The notes: generated by a model from the letters alone, not told the origin. A stretch of DNA of 64,000 bases from Shinella sp. (GCA_003248775.1 QFQX01000013.1:48266-112265), one strand, 5' to 3'; shown: positions 52,782 through 61,637, numbered from the stretch's first letter. Translations and numbers: made by a program.

Positions 52782-53069
52782 GTGTTTGTCGTACAATTGA
52801 AATTTACCGAAGGCCGCGCCCGTGCGCCGCAATTCATGGAAGCGCACAACGCCTGGCTGAAACGCGGCTTCGACGACGGTCTGTTCCTGCTTGCCGGCAG
52901 TCTGCAGCCGAGGCTGGGCGGCGCCATCCTCGCCCACGGGATATCGCTGGATGACCTGCGTCGGCGGCTCGAAGACGATCCGTTCGTTGCGGAAGGGATC
53001 GTGTCCCTGGAAATCATCGAGATAGAACCAGGCCGGGTCGACGAGCGATTGCAGTTTCTGGCTGCATAG
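52782..53069 (+). CDS. YciI-family protein
   Basis: A 95-residue protein of the YciI/dimeric alpha-beta barrel group (FVVQLKFTEGRARAPQFMEA, HNAWLKRGFDDGLFLLAGSL). GTG 52782 follows AAGGAGG with seven bases spacing; an ATG at 52734 is less likely. Its start is 44 bases after TetR, so it is in the same operon. YciI proteins are linked to small-molecule or dehalogenase-like chemistry; role unknown. Confidence 0.85.
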   Translation: MFVVQLKFTEGRARAPQFMEAHNAWLKRGFDDGLFLLAGSLQPRLGGAILAHGISLDDLRRRLEDDPFVAEGIVSLEIIEIEPGRVDERLQFLAA

Positions 53070-53132
53070 GACGGGTGGCGTTTGTCCCCATAGGATATTG
53101 CGTCATGTCCGTTCCGGCGGGACCGTTGGACC

Positions 53133-54026
53133 TCAGAGTTGCGCCCGTGTGAAAATTTCCGATGCCCAGTCAAGGAATGCCCGAACTCTGGCCGAGGTAT
53201 GGCGGTTCTGCGGATAGAGCGCCGAAAGCGGGGTAGGTGACGGAGGAAAGTCCGGCAACACTTCAACGAGCGTACCCTTTTCCAGATCCGGTTCCAGACG
53301 ATAGCGCGGAACCTGTATCAGGCCGAAGCCGAGGCGAGCGAGATCGGCCATGGTGTCGGAATCATTGACGGTGACCCTGCTTGGCAGGGGCACCAGTTGC
53401 GGCGCTCCATCGACCATGAATTCGAGCGGCATCGCTTCTCCGGTGCGCGACGAGACGAAACCCACGCTGACATGTCCCTCCAGATCCTTAGGGGATGACG
53501 GCATTCCATGCCGGGCGATGTAATCAGGGCTGGCGCAGGTGATTTCCGAAATGAAGGTGAGCCTTCGGGCGATCATGCCGCTGTCGGGAAGCGCGCCGGC
53601 CCGGATCGCGCAATCCACACCTTCGCGCACGAGGTCGACCAGCCGGTCTCCCTGACCGATATGCAGATCGAGTTCAGGGTAGCGGGCCAGAAAATCCGGC
53701 AGGTGCGGCAGCAGGAAAGTGCGGGTCAACAGCGGATGAGCATCGATCCGCAACAGGCCGCGCGGTCGGGCGTCGCGAAAGGCGTTGTCGGCTTCCTCCA
53801 CCTCGGCAAGAATGCCCACACAGCGTTCGTAATAGGCGCTGCCGTCCAGTGTTGTCGTCACATGGCGCGTCGTGCGCTCCAGAAGCCGCACGCCGAGATC
53901 CGTTTCCAGTTGCTTGATCGCCTCGGTCGCCGTGGATCGTGAAAGGCCGAGATCGGCCGCCGCCGCCGAAAAGCTACGGCGTTCCACGACGCGGATGAAG
54001 AGCTGCATGCGGTCCAGACGATCCAT
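53133..54026 (-). CDS. LysR-family regulator
   Basis: A 297-residue regulator of the AaeR/DmlR-like LysR group (MDRLDRMQLFIRVVERRSFS, SRSTATEAIKQLETDLGVRL). It is divergent from the SDR gene, and a TTCGCC-ATA-GGCGAA inverted repeat eight bases before its start suits autoregulation. Confidence 0.93.
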   Translation of the reverse strand: MDRLDRMQLFIRVVERRSFSAAAADLGLSRSTATEAIKQLETDLGVRLLERTTRHVTTTLDGSAYYERCVGILAEVEEADNAFRDARPRGLLRIDAHPLLTRTFLLPHLPDFLARYPELDLHIGQGDRLVDLVREGVDCAIRAGALPDSGMIARRLTFISEITCASPDYIARHGMPSSPKDLEGHVSVGFVSSRTGEAMPLEFMVDGAPQLVPLPSRVTVNDSDTMADLARLGFGLIQVPRYRLEPDLEKGTLVEVLPDFPPSPTPLSALYPQNRHTSARVRAFLDWASEIFTRAQL

Positions 54027-54034
54027 ATGGATTG

Positions 54035-54049
54035 TTCGCCATAGGCGAA
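54035..54049. promoter_or_regulatory. LysR operator candidate
   Basis: TTCGCCATAGGCGAA is an inverted repeat that contains the T-N11-A pattern (T54036, A54048) typical of LysR sites, nine bases upstream of the LysR start codon and about 80 before the SDR start. Confidence 0.75.
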
Positions 54050-54130
54050 TTCAAATGTCAATTATCCGATGATTGTTTTCTCAGTTCGAAATCGCGATTT
54101 TTCCTTCAGGCGAAAACAAGGAGTGTCACC

Positions 54131-54871
54131 ATGACAGGAAACATCAACAGGACAGCCATCGTAACCGGTTCATCCAAGGGCATCGGCGCGGCCATCGCCC
54201 GTCGTCTCGCCGCGGATGGCTTCGCCGTCATCGTCAATTATTCAAGCGGTGCGGAAGCGGCGGCCACCGTCGTCAAGGAAATCGAGGACGCAGGCGGGCA
54301 GGCCATGGCCGTTCAGGCCGACATTGCCACCACCGACGGCATGAAGACGCTGTTCGATGCCGCCGAACAGGCTTTCGGCGGGGTGGACGTGCTGGTCAAC
54401 AATGCCGGAATCATGCAGCTGTCGCCGATTGCCGACACAACGGACGAGGCTTTCGAGCGGCAGGTCGCCATCAATCTTGGCGGTGTCTTCCGTGGTGTTC
54501 GCGAGGCGGCCGGACGGCTGCGCGAAGGTGGCCGCATCGTCAATTTCTCATCGAGCGTCGTTGGCCTCTACCAGCCGGCATATGGGGTTTATGCCGCGAC
54601 CAAGGCGGCTGTGGAGGCAATGACCCATATCCTTGCCAAGGAGTTGGGACCGAGAAGCATCACGGTCAATGCCGTGGCGCCGGGACCGGTCGAGACGGAT
54701 CTCTTCATGAAAGGCAAGTCGGAAGATCTTGTGAAGACCATCGTCGGCATGAACCCGCTGAAACGTCTCGGCCAGCCGGAGGATATCGCCGGTGTCGTCT
54801 CTTTCCTCGCCGGACCGGATGGCGGCTGGATCAACGGCCAGATCATCCGCGCCAATGGTGGCGTGGTGTGA
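54131..54871 (+). CDS. Short-chain dehydrogenase/reductase (glucose/3-oxoacyl reductase-like)
   Basis: A 246-residue classical SDR: dinucleotide site TGSSKGIGAAIARRL, NNAG (VNNAGIMQL), the catalytic Ser (SSSVVG) and YAATK with Tyr and Lys. ATG 54131 follows AAGGAG. Divergent from the LysR gene. A broken tautomerase gene follows on the same strand, suggesting an earlier operon for aromatic or unsaturated compound conversion. Confidence 0.92.
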   Translation: MTGNINRTAIVTGSSKGIGAAIARRLAADGFAVIVNYSSGAEAAATVVKEIEDAGGQAMAVQADIATTDGMKTLFDAAEQAFGGVDVLVNNAGIMQLSPIADTTDEAFERQVAINLGGVFRGVREAAGRLREGGRIVNFSSSVVGLYQPAYGVYAATKAAVEAMTHILAKELGPRSITVNAVAPGPVETDLFMKGKSEDLVKTIVGMNPLKRLGQPEDIAGVVSFLAGPDGGWINGQIIRANGGVV

Positions 54872-54933
54872 GGCAAGGACAACGGTAATCCCGGTTCGCT
54901 GTCTATCCCATCTTAATGTGAAAGGAGAACGCC

Positions 54934-55141
54934 ATGCCGTTCGTGAACATCAAGATGCCCGAGGGCGCTCTGTCGAGAAAGCAGAAATCGTCCACAGCGT
55001 TACCGATATTCTGGTGGAATATTTCAGCGAGGCTGCACGGGGCCTCATACCATGGTGCTGATCGAGGAAATTCCCGATGGCGGCTATGCTCGCGCAGACG
55101 AAGTCTTCGTGATCCCGGAAGCCTACCGGGCGAAGGACTGA
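54934..55141 (+). pseudogene. Frameshifted 4-oxalocrotonate tautomerase
   Basis: It starts MPFVNIKMPEGALS, with the essential Pro1 (after Met removal) of the tautomerase family. The frame is then lost near 54975; the next piece KAEIVHSVTDILVEYFSEAA is in another frame, and the last piece MVLIEEIPDGGYARADEVFV is in a third, reached by a shift near 55045, ending at TGA 55139-55141. So two shifts split an intact-looking tautomerase. It lies 62 bases after the SDR gene and was probably its operon partner. A sequencing error at both points is the alternative. Confidence 0.8.
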
Positions 55142-55213
55142 AGCATCTCGCGCAAAACTGTGCTGCGATTTTGCGGCAACGACATACAGTAAAGTAGAGG
55201 ATCAAGGGGTGAC

Positions 55214-55239
55214 CGCCCGCTGGTCTAGGCCAGCGGGCG
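55214..55239. repeat. Inverted repeat after the tautomerase remnant
   Basis: CGCCCGCTGG (55214-55223) pairs exactly with CCAGCGGGCG (55230-55239). It could end plus-strand transcription from the SDR operon; there is no T-run. Confidence 0.5.
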
Positions 55240-55269
55240 CGCAGTGTCCTGTTCAAGGCTCCTTATTTC

Positions 55270-55299
55270 GGAGCGGCGAGCCAGAGGCTCAGCCGCTCC
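55270..55299 (-). terminator. Hairpin after the DUF2147 gene
   Basis: GGAGCGGC (55270-55277) pairs with GCCGCTCC (55292-55299), with an inner stem GAGCC/GGCTC round AGA. On the minus strand it follows the DUF2147 stop and runs into GAAATAAGG; no long T-run. Confidence 0.6.
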
Positions 55300-55314
55300 G
55301 CCCCACCCCTGGGT

Positions 55315-55650
55315 TCAAAGCCGTGTCCAGGTCTGCGACTTGCAGAGGACGGCCAGTACGCAGCCCTTCATCTTCAGCGCGTCGCCGGAAACAGTGCCGG
55401 AGCCGGAATAGGTCTTGTCCGCTTCCGGATCGGTGATCTCACCCTTGTAGGAACCGCCGGTGCCGGCCATCTTGCCGATCTGCTTGCCGGCATGCTTGCC
55501 CGATTTCAACGTGACGCAGAAGCTACCGCCGCAGGGAGCAATTTCCGCGGTTGCTCCGCTGGCGGTTTTCCAGTTGCCCTCGATAGGCTCTGCCGCCTGA
55601 GCCGTGACGGCCGCAAGGGCCAATGCTGCTGCGATGATGATGGAACGCAT
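55315..55650 (-). CDS. Exported DUF2147-family protein
   Basis: A 111-residue protein with a signal peptide (SIIIAAALALAAVTAQA, cut before AEP) and the DUF2147 pattern (EGNWKTASGATAEIAPCGGS, CVTLKSGKHAGK, then a C-terminal pair of Cys in GCVLAVLCKSQTWTR). ATG 55650 follows GGGAGGAA. The family is thought to bind small ligands at the envelope; role unknown. Confidence 0.88.
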   Translation of the reverse strand: MRSIIIAAALALAAVTAQAAEPIEGNWKTASGATAEIAPCGGSFCVTLKSGKHAGKQIGKMAGTGGSYKGEITDPEADKTYSGSGTVSGDALKMKGCVLAVLCKSQTWTRL

Positions 55651-56178
55651 GTTGATGTCTTCCTCCCGAAACAAGCGTGAATATTGACGGAACCCTTTGC
55701 CTTCCTCTCCGGCCGGACAATCTTGTCCCCCAGGCGGGCTCGATCAATGAGGGGAAATTATCTTACGCGGACGTAAAGGTAAATAGTGCTTCTGAGCCGC
55801 GAAGGCCAGTGGCGCACGCCTCTTTTAGCGGGGCCGAGAATAGGCAGACGATTTTCATGGTTAGCTTTCGGTTTAAAGCCAAGCGTGAATCCTTCGTAAA
55901 TTTTACGCGAAAGTCCTTAAAATGCAGGCGAAGTGATGTTTAACAAAAAGCCAAGTTTACCAAGCGTTTGTACTTTGTTTTCAGCAAATTAAGCATGCAT
56001 TTTAAGCGCATGTTGAAAGGCTTTTGGCATATTGGGGTCATCAAACGAGCAGGGAATAACCCGCCGGCCGGAAGGATCTTAACAAAGCCGCGAATGAGAC
56101 GGCAGGGATCCGGAAGGGGCTCCTAAAGGGGCAAAACAGGGACAGTACAAACCGTTAGGCTAGACAGGGACAAAAACG
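55651..56178. other. Long AT-rich gap before the Sel1 gene
   Basis: About 530 bases. The part 55840-56030 is markedly AT-rich compared with the rest. The last 140 bases are G-rich and include the ribosome site AGGGACA for the Sel1 gene. No gene is supported; a long untranslated leader or small RNA is possible but I cannot show it. Confidence 0.4.
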
Positions 56179-56445
56179 ATGGCACGCTTTGAAATGCATA
56201 ATTCCGGAATGGCCACGATGGGTGGCGAAACTCGCGCCGATGTCTTCTGCGACATGGGTCTGATGTATGCAACCGGCCGCGGTTGCTCCATCGATCTCGT
56301 CTCGGCGCACAAGTGGCTGAACATCGCCGCTATCAAGGGCTGCGAACGCGCCGCCGAATTGCGCGCCGATCTGGCCCAGACGATGAGCAAGCCCCAGCTG
56401 GCGGAAGCCCTTCGCGCCGCCCGCGAATGGATGACGATGCACTGA
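56179..56445 (+). CDS. Sel1-repeat protein
   Basis: An 88-residue protein with one to two Sel1 repeats (FCDMGLMYATGRGCSIDLVS, AHKWLNIAAIKGCERAAEL). Such helical repeats bind partner proteins. No signal peptide. It stands alone with its own strong terminator, so is likely monocistronic. Confidence 0.85.
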   Translation: MARFEMHNSGMATMGGETRADVFCDMGLMYATGRGCSIDLVSAHKWLNIAAIKGCERAAELRADLAQTMSKPQLAEALRAAREWMTMH

Positions 56446-56554
56446 TAGATTCAAATACCAGAGCCGGCGCAATGCCGGCCGGGGGCAACAAGAAAAACCC
56501 TGGGAGAGGGGAAAGTGGCGGGGGTCTTTTGGACGGGGCCGATGCCAACACATG

Positions 56555-56597
56555 AGAACCGCGACCGGCAGGGAACAAGGCCGGCGCGGTTCTTTTT
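56555..56597 (+). terminator. Terminator after the Sel1 gene
   Basis: AGAACCGCG (56555-56563) and CGCGGTTCT (56585-56593) pair, with an inner CCGGC/GCCGG stem, and are followed by TTTTT. Confidence 0.88.
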
Positions 56598-56617
56598 ATT
56601 GTGCTGACGGCAGAATT

Positions 56618-57727
56618 TCAGAGGGACGCGAGCACCTTAGGCAAGGCCTCCTCGAAAAGATCAAGCGCCTCCGGCAGGCCGGTGGAGACGCGGATGCAGC
56701 GATTGAGCGGCGCCACGCCCGGCATGCGGATGAAAACGCCGTGCTGCATCAATCCATCGACGATCGAGCGCGCATAGGTTCCGTCGCGTCCGCAATCGAT
56801 GGCGACGAAGTTGGTGCCTGAGGGCAGGGGCTGAAGGCCGTTTGCGACTGCGATCGCTGCGATCCGCTCCCGCGCGGTGCTGATCTTGCCGACGACTTCC
56901 TTCAGATAGGCTTGATCCGCGAGTGCTGCCAATGCCGCCTCGGTGGAAAGCCGGGGCATACCGAAATGGTTGCGGATCTTGTCGAAGGCGACGATCGTTT
57001 CCGGCGCGCCGAAAGCGTAACCGACGCGAGCGCCCGCAAGACCATAAGCCTTGGAGAAGGTGCGCGTGCGGATCACGTTGGGCAGGTCGATCAGCGCATC
57101 GGAAGCCGGCGTGGAGCCGGCCGGGCCGCATTCGCTATAGGCTTCGTCGAGAACGAGAAGCGTCGTCTCCGGCAGGGCGCGGGCAAAGGCAACGACAGCT
57201 TCGGCATCCCACCAGCTTCCCATCGGATTGTCGGGATTGGCGAAATAGACGAGCGGCGCGTTTTCCCGCTTCGCTGCCGCGAGCAACCCGTTCATATCCT
57301 CCCGGTCTCCGGTGTAGGGCACCGTGACCAGCCTGCCGCCGAAGCCGCTGACATGGAAGTTGAAGGTCGGATAGCCGCCGAACGAGGTGACGACCGGCAT
57401 GCCGGGCTCGATCACGAGGCGAACGATCAGGCCGAGCAAATCGTCCACGCCTTCGCCGACCGCGATATTGGCAGGCGAAAGGTCGTGATGGGCGGCAAGA
57501 GCCGCCTTGAGAGCGAAGTTTTCAGGATCGTTGTACTGCCAGATGTCTCCGGCTTTTTCACGAATGGCGGCAAGGACGGAAGGAGCCGGACCGAAGCCGC
57601 TCTCATTGGCGCCGATACGGGCCTTGACCGAGAGCCCGCGGCCTCGTTCGATGGCCTCGGGGCCGACGAAGGGAACGGTTGCGGGAAGGGCGTCGACGAG
57701 CGGCGTGAAGCGCGAAAAACCTGGCAT
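56618..57727 (-). CDS. Class I/II aminotransferase (histidinol-phosphate aminotransferase-like)
   Basis: A 369-residue PLP aminotransferase of the HisC-like group: ARIGANESGFGPAPSVLAAI, FANPDNPMGSW, LVLDEAYSEC, and the PLP Lys in RTRTFSKAYGLAGARVGYA. It could be HisC or a related enzyme (threonine-phosphate or aromatic). Other his genes are absent, so I do not give the symbol. ATG 57727 is chosen; 57793 would add unlikely residues. Confidence 0.88.
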   Translation of the reverse strand: MPGFSRFTPLVDALPATVPFVGPEAIERGRGLSVKARIGANESGFGPAPSVLAAIREKAGDIWQYNDPENFALKAALAAHHDLSPANIAVGEGVDDLLGLIVRLVIEPGMPVVTSFGGYPTFNFHVSGFGGRLVTVPYTGDREDMNGLLAAAKRENAPLVYFANPDNPMGSWWDAEAVVAFARALPETTLLVLDEAYSECGPAGSTPASDALIDLPNVIRTRTFSKAYGLAGARVGYAFGAPETIVAFDKIRNHFGMPRLSTEAALAALADQAYLKEVVGKISTARERIAAIAVANGLQPLPSGTNFVAIDCGRDGTYARSIVDGLMQHGVFIRMPGVAPLNRCIRVSTGLPEALDLFEEALPKVLASL

Positions 57728-57848
57728 TCTGAATGTATATCCTGGGCAGTCTTGAAAGTCGGCCCAACATAGGCCCTTGCGGTGAGGGCGCAAGGGCGAG
57801 CGCGTCGCTATCTGGTGATGAGGCGGAGGAAAATGGTGTCGCTGATGG

Positions 57849-58247
57849 TCAGCGGCGCTTCGGCTTTTCGATCTTTTCGCCCATCATGAAGTCGGCGCGA
57901 ACGATGGTGTGCAGCAGGGGTTCGGGAATGATCGCGATGAACTTCACGCCGACACGGCTACCGCTGCGATAGACTTCCGCACAGCCGATGCGGTCGGCAA
58001 GCCCGAGGACCTGCAGGTAATAATGGGCCGAAAGGCCGATCGTGGTGGTGATCTCAAGGGCTGCGCCGCCTTGCGAGATATCGACGACCTCACAGCTGCG
58101 CATCGTGATGCCGCTGAGGCCCGGACTGACGGCCATGATGCGCGCCGGGCGGCGCACATAAAAGCGCTCAAATTTGCGCTCGTACATTTCCGACCTGACC
58201 GACGCCAGATGCGTAGCACCCAGCATCTGCCCCTGTGCATTCTCCAT
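57849..58247 (-). CDS. PilZ domain protein with intact c-di-GMP motifs
   Basis: A 132-residue soluble protein. The PilZ motifs are complete: RxxxR (VRRPAR) and DxSxxG (VVDISQGGAALE), so it should bind cyclic di-GMP. No other domain. Such one-domain PilZ proteins act as motility or polysaccharide adaptors. Neighbours are another PilZ gene (with degenerate motifs) and a host-attachment-type gene. Confidence 0.88.
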   Translation of the reverse strand: MENAQGQMLGATHLASVRSEMYERKFERFYVRRPARIMAVSPGLSGITMRSCEVVDISQGGAALEITTTIGLSAHYYLQVLGLADRIGCAEVYRSGSRVGVKFIAIIPEPLLHTIVRADFMMGEKIEKPKRR

Positions 58248-58490
58248 CTGCTCCTGCCTCCTCGATAACTGCTGTGAAAAGGAGTGTCCGCGAAAACAAT
58301 TGTGGGCATGTCAAAACGATGACTACAGTTTTACCGATTCGGCGGTTTTGCCCTGATTTTTTGCGCAAATCTCCTTTCCGCGTGTCATTTTTTGACCGAG
58401 GTCATGAATTTAGTCGCGTCGATGCTATACTTTGAAAGGTGCCCCGCCGCGCAGGCGGAGGAGCGGTGTGCCGAAGAGACGGAGGAAGTC

Positions 58491-58937
58491 ATGGAACGCA
58501 TCGTTATCGCGTCGAAGTCCTGGGTTGTTGTCTGTGATGGCGCGAAAGCGCTGTTTCTGCAGAACGCCGGGGATTCCCAGGCGCTGAACCTCAAAGTCAT
58601 GGAAACGCTGACGCAACCCGACCCGCCCAGCCGGGAGCAGGGGACGGCCCGTCCGGGTCGTGTCTACCAGTCGGTGGGCGAAGCCCGAAGCTCCATGGAG
58701 GAAACCGACTGGCATGAGCAGGCGGAAATCGGTTTCCTGATGGAGGTTGCGGAAAAGCTTGGCCGCATGGCCCGAAGCGGTGAAGTCGAGAACGCCGTGC
58801 TGGTAGCTCCTCCGAAGGCGCTGGGTATTCTTCGGCAACAACTGAGCGAAGAGGCTGCCGGAGTGATCCGTGGCGAGGTGGCCAAAGACTTTGTAAAGAT
58901 GCCCGTTCCCGATATCGAGAAGCATCTCGCCGCATAG
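58491..58937 (+). CDS. Host attachment protein family (baeRF-like)
   Basis: A 148-residue protein with the N-terminal pattern of the family named host attachment protein in rhizobia (VVCDGAKALFLQNAGD, and a VYQSVGEARSSME loop). The family looks like the release-factor-like core domain of archaeal/bacterial RF1 relatives; its real function is unclear. ATG 58491 follows GGAGG. Ends with a terminator. Confidence 0.85.
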   Translation: MERIVIASKSWVVVCDGAKALFLQNAGDSQALNLKVMETLTQPDPPSREQGTARPGRVYQSVGEARSSMEETDWHEQAEIGFLMEVAEKLGRMARSGEVENAVLVAPPKALGILRQQLSEEAAGVIRGEVAKDFVKMPVPDIEKHLAA

Positions 58938-58964
58938 GCGCTTTGGAGGTGCCAGTTCAAGACG

Positions 58965-58997
58965 CCGGCCGCATTCGCGGCCGGGGGAACGGTTTTT
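58965..58997 (+). terminator. Terminator after the host attachment gene
   Basis: CCGGCCGC (58965-58972) pairs with GCGGCCGG (58977-58984), with TTTTT at 58993-58997. Confidence 0.8.
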
Positions 58998-59349
58998 ACT
59001 GCCCGAGTTCGAAGGACAGGCGGACGACGTGGTGCAGGAATTCCGCGTTGATCAGCATGTTGAAGCCAACGGTCACCTTCTCTGCCTCGCGGCGGATCAG
59101 TGTGCAGCCGATCTCGTCGTGGATACCGAGGATTTCAAGAAAGAAATGATCGGGCAGCGCCACATGCGGGCTCACCTCGACCTCCGCGCCATAGAGGGAA
59201 ATGTTGCGGATCAGGCAACGCAGCTTGGTCTTCGTGCTAAGGTGGCGGCCGACGAAGATGATCTTGCCCGGCCGATCGACCGTGAACTTCTCGTAGACAC
59301 GGTCCGGCGGTATGTTCTGCTTTGCGTCGGGTGTGGCCTGCAAGGGCAT
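58996..59349 (-). CDS. PilZ-like protein with degenerate c-di-GMP motifs
   Basis: A 117-residue protein. The fold is PilZ-like (YEKFTVDRPGKIIFVGRH, IRNISLYGAEVEVS) but the ligand motifs are altered: RxxxR becomes DRPGK, and DxSxxG becomes NISLYG. ATG 59349 follows GGGAGGG. It may be a PilZ that no longer binds c-di-GMP, or binds another partner. Confidence 0.83.
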   Translation of the reverse strand: MPLQATPDAKQNIPPDRVYEKFTVDRPGKIIFVGRHLSTKTKLRCLIRNISLYGAEVEVSPHVALPDHFFLEILGIHDEIGCTLIRREAEKVTVGFNMLINAEFLHHVVRLSFELGQ

Positions 59350-59668
59350 GATTACCCTCCCTCGATTATCTTTTGGTCTCAATATAACGCAACTTCCCTT
59401 ATGCTTTCTCAACGCTAAGGATAAAATCCTAGGATTGTGCGCCGTTCCGCCGCGGAGCCGGTTTCAGCGTTCTCCTGCCGTCGAAGATCTTGACAGCAGA
59501 GGCCCGTCTTTCCATATCTGCGCTTGGTTGGAGGCGCCGGCCGCCCGCGGGCAACAGCCCTTGGTGAAGTCCTCCCGACACATGGAAGAACCCTCGTCTG
59601 CGCATGCATGGGAGGGGCAATGCGGGTCCCCTTCGATTTTTGCATGCGGTGAAAAGAAAGAGGTTGCC
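59350..59668. other. Gap between the PilZ and glyoxalase-superfamily genes
   Basis: About 320 bases without a supported gene, rich in G and C. Ribosome site of the next gene is GAGG near 59661. Confidence 0.4.
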
Positions 59669-60112
59669 ATGCCCATGGCCCAATTGACGATTGATGAATT
59701 GAAATCCCAGGCCAGGCGCTTGCGCGGCGCCATGGCGGGTAATGGCGCGCCCGTCAGCCATAGCGCTGCACTGGAACTCGTTGCCAAAAGCCACGGCGTG
59801 CGCGACTGGAACACGCTTTCGGCCATGGCCGCTCGCAGCGACAATGTCGAAGTCGCACCGGTTGCCGTTGGGGCGCAGGTGAGCGGCGAATATCTCGGCC
59901 AGCGTTTCACCGGTCGCGTCCTCGCCTTGTCGCGGCTCTCGCAGAGCAGTTACTATGCGATCACGCTGCATTTCGACGAGCCGGTTGATGTCGTCACATT
60001 TGACAGCTTTTCGGCATTTCGCAGCCGGGTGAACGCCACTATCGACGGCAAGGGCGTTTCCCCGCGCCACACGTCGAACGGGCGTCCTCATCTGGTGCTC
60101 GATCTGCGATAA
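59669..60112 (+). CDS. Glyoxalase-superfamily-type small protein
   Basis: A 147-residue protein with an N-terminal helical segment (IDELKSQARRLRGAMAGNGA, HSAALELVAKSHGVRDWNTL) typical of a family annotated as glyoxalase superfamily protein, and a beta-rich C-terminal half. True function unknown. ATG 59669 follows GAGG. A strong terminator follows directly. Confidence 0.75.
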   Translation: MPMAQLTIDELKSQARRLRGAMAGNGAPVSHSAALELVAKSHGVRDWNTLSAMAARSDNVEVAPVAVGAQVSGEYLGQRFTGRVLALSRLSQSSYYAITLHFDEPVDVVTFDSFSAFRSRVNATIDGKGVSPRHTSNGRPHLVLDLR

Positions 60113-60113
60113 T

Positions 60114-60160
60114 AAAGAGAGGCCCCGATCCCCACTGTTTGCGGGTATCGGGGTCTCTTT
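60114..60160 (+). terminator. Terminator after the glyoxalase-superfamily gene
   Basis: CCCCGAT (60123-60129) pairs with ATCGGGG (60147-60153), continued by AAAGAGA/TCTCTTT with a small bulge. It starts right after the TAA stop. Confidence 0.9.
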
Positions 60161-60334
60161 ACCGCAAGCCAGAATGCTTGACGGGTCAATGCCGCCGCGC
60201 TACCCCTTTCGCCATCCTTCCGCGCAGGCTCCGACGGCCATTGGCGCGATCTTCCAGACACGTATGTCACGCGGAGCCGGGCAACGGTTTTGTGGTTACG
60301 GCATGCGAAGAAAACATGGCATCGGGAGACTGAC

Positions 60335-61552
60335 GTGACGGGCAGACTGGTCATCATCGGGGCAGGGCAGGCTGGTTTTGCCCTTGCGGCAAAGCTTCGG
60401 GCTCTGAAGGACACCAGACCGATCACCATCCTCGGCGCAGAAGACACGCTGCCTTACCAGCGTCCGCCGCTCTCAAAAAAATACCTGTTGGGCGAGATGA
60501 GTTTCGAGCGGCTGCTCTACCGTCCTGAAGCATGGTACGGCGAAAACGACGTTGAGATTCGCCTGTCGATGCCCGTGGAGGAAATCGACCGCGTGAACAA
60601 GACGGTTCGTCTGTTCGACGGTTCCATTCTGGGTTACGAGACGCTTGCGATCGCCACCGGTTCGACACCGCGCCGCCTGCCAGCTTCGATCGGCGGCGAT
60701 CTGGGCGGTGTCTATACGGTCCGCGACAAGGCGGATGCCGACAGGCTGGCGGAAGAAATGAAACCGGGCCGACGCCTGCTGATCGTCGGTGGTGGCTACA
60801 TCGGCCTCGAGGCTGCCGCCGTCGCGCGTCATCTCGGCTTGGAGGTAACCCTGATCGAGGTGGCCGATCGTATTCTTGCGCGCGTTGCCGCCGCCGCGAC
60901 GGCCGATGCCATCCGCACGATCCATCAAGCCCATGATGTCGTCATCCGGGAAAAGACCGGCCTTGTTCGCCTGATCGGTCGAGATGGCCGAGTAACCGGT
61001 GCTGAGCTTTCGGATGGTTCTGTCATCGATGCCGATATCGTCATTACAGGGATCGGTGTTACGCCGAACGACCGGCTTGCGACCGATGCCGGTATCGAGA
61101 CCTCTAATGGCATCCTCGTCGATGCCTTCGCCCGGACCTCCGATCACTCGGTTTTCGCCATGGGAGATTGCGCCGTCTTTGACTGGAAGGGTCAGAAGGT
61201 CCGGCTGGAATCGGTGCAGAATGCCGTCGATCAGGCGGAAGCCGCCGCGGCCGTAATGGCGGGTGGCGTCGAACCCTACCAGCCGAAGCCGTGGTTCTGG
61301 TCAGACCAGTATGACGTCAAGCTGCAGATCGCCGGCTTCAATCTCGGTTACGACGACACCGTCGTCAGGCCCGGCGCCCGCGAGGGCAGCCTTTCCATCT
61401 GGTACTTCGCTGGCGGAGAGTTCATTGCCGTCGATGCGATCAACGATGCGAAGGCCTATGTCTCTGGCAAGAAACTGCTGGAGCTCGGGCGAAGCGTGGA
61501 CAAGGCCGTGATTGCCGATCCCTCCGCGGATTTGAAGCTTCTTCTGGCCTGA
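60335..61552 (+). CDS. FAD-dependent ferredoxin reductase (rhodocoxin/putidaredoxin reductase type)
   Basis: A 405-residue flavoprotein with two dinucleotide folds (VIIGAGQAGFALAAKLRALK for FAD, LLIVGGGYIGLEAAAVARHL for NADH) and YQRPPLSKKYL plus the VFAMGDCA stretch of the BphA4/putidaredoxin reductase group. It passes electrons from NADH to a [2Fe-2S] ferredoxin for an oxygenase or P450; no such partner is nearby. GTG 60335 follows GGGAGA. Confidence 0.93.
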   Translation: MTGRLVIIGAGQAGFALAAKLRALKDTRPITILGAEDTLPYQRPPLSKKYLLGEMSFERLLYRPEAWYGENDVEIRLSMPVEEIDRVNKTVRLFDGSILGYETLAIATGSTPRRLPASIGGDLGGVYTVRDKADADRLAEEMKPGRRLLIVGGGYIGLEAAAVARHLGLEVTLIEVADRILARVAAAATADAIRTIHQAHDVVIREKTGLVRLIGRDGRVTGAELSDGSVIDADIVITGIGVTPNDRLATDAGIETSNGILVDAFARTSDHSVFAMGDCAVFDWKGQKVRLESVQNAVDQAEAAAAVMAGGVEPYQPKPWFWSDQYDVKLQIAGFNLGYDDTVVRPGAREGSLSIWYFAGGEFIAVDAINDAKAYVSGKKLLELGRSVDKAVIADPSADLKLLLA

Positions 61553-61637
61553 TCGACAAGCCCGGGCGGTCTCGAACCCGCTCCAGATGTCGTTCCGAAA
61601 GGCAGTCGCAGCTTACTTTATATACAGGCAGGCATCA

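Noticed and set aside
55677..55943. 88-residue plus-strand open frame in the AT-rich gap
   Set aside because: No ribosome site or family, and its composition follows the local base bias.
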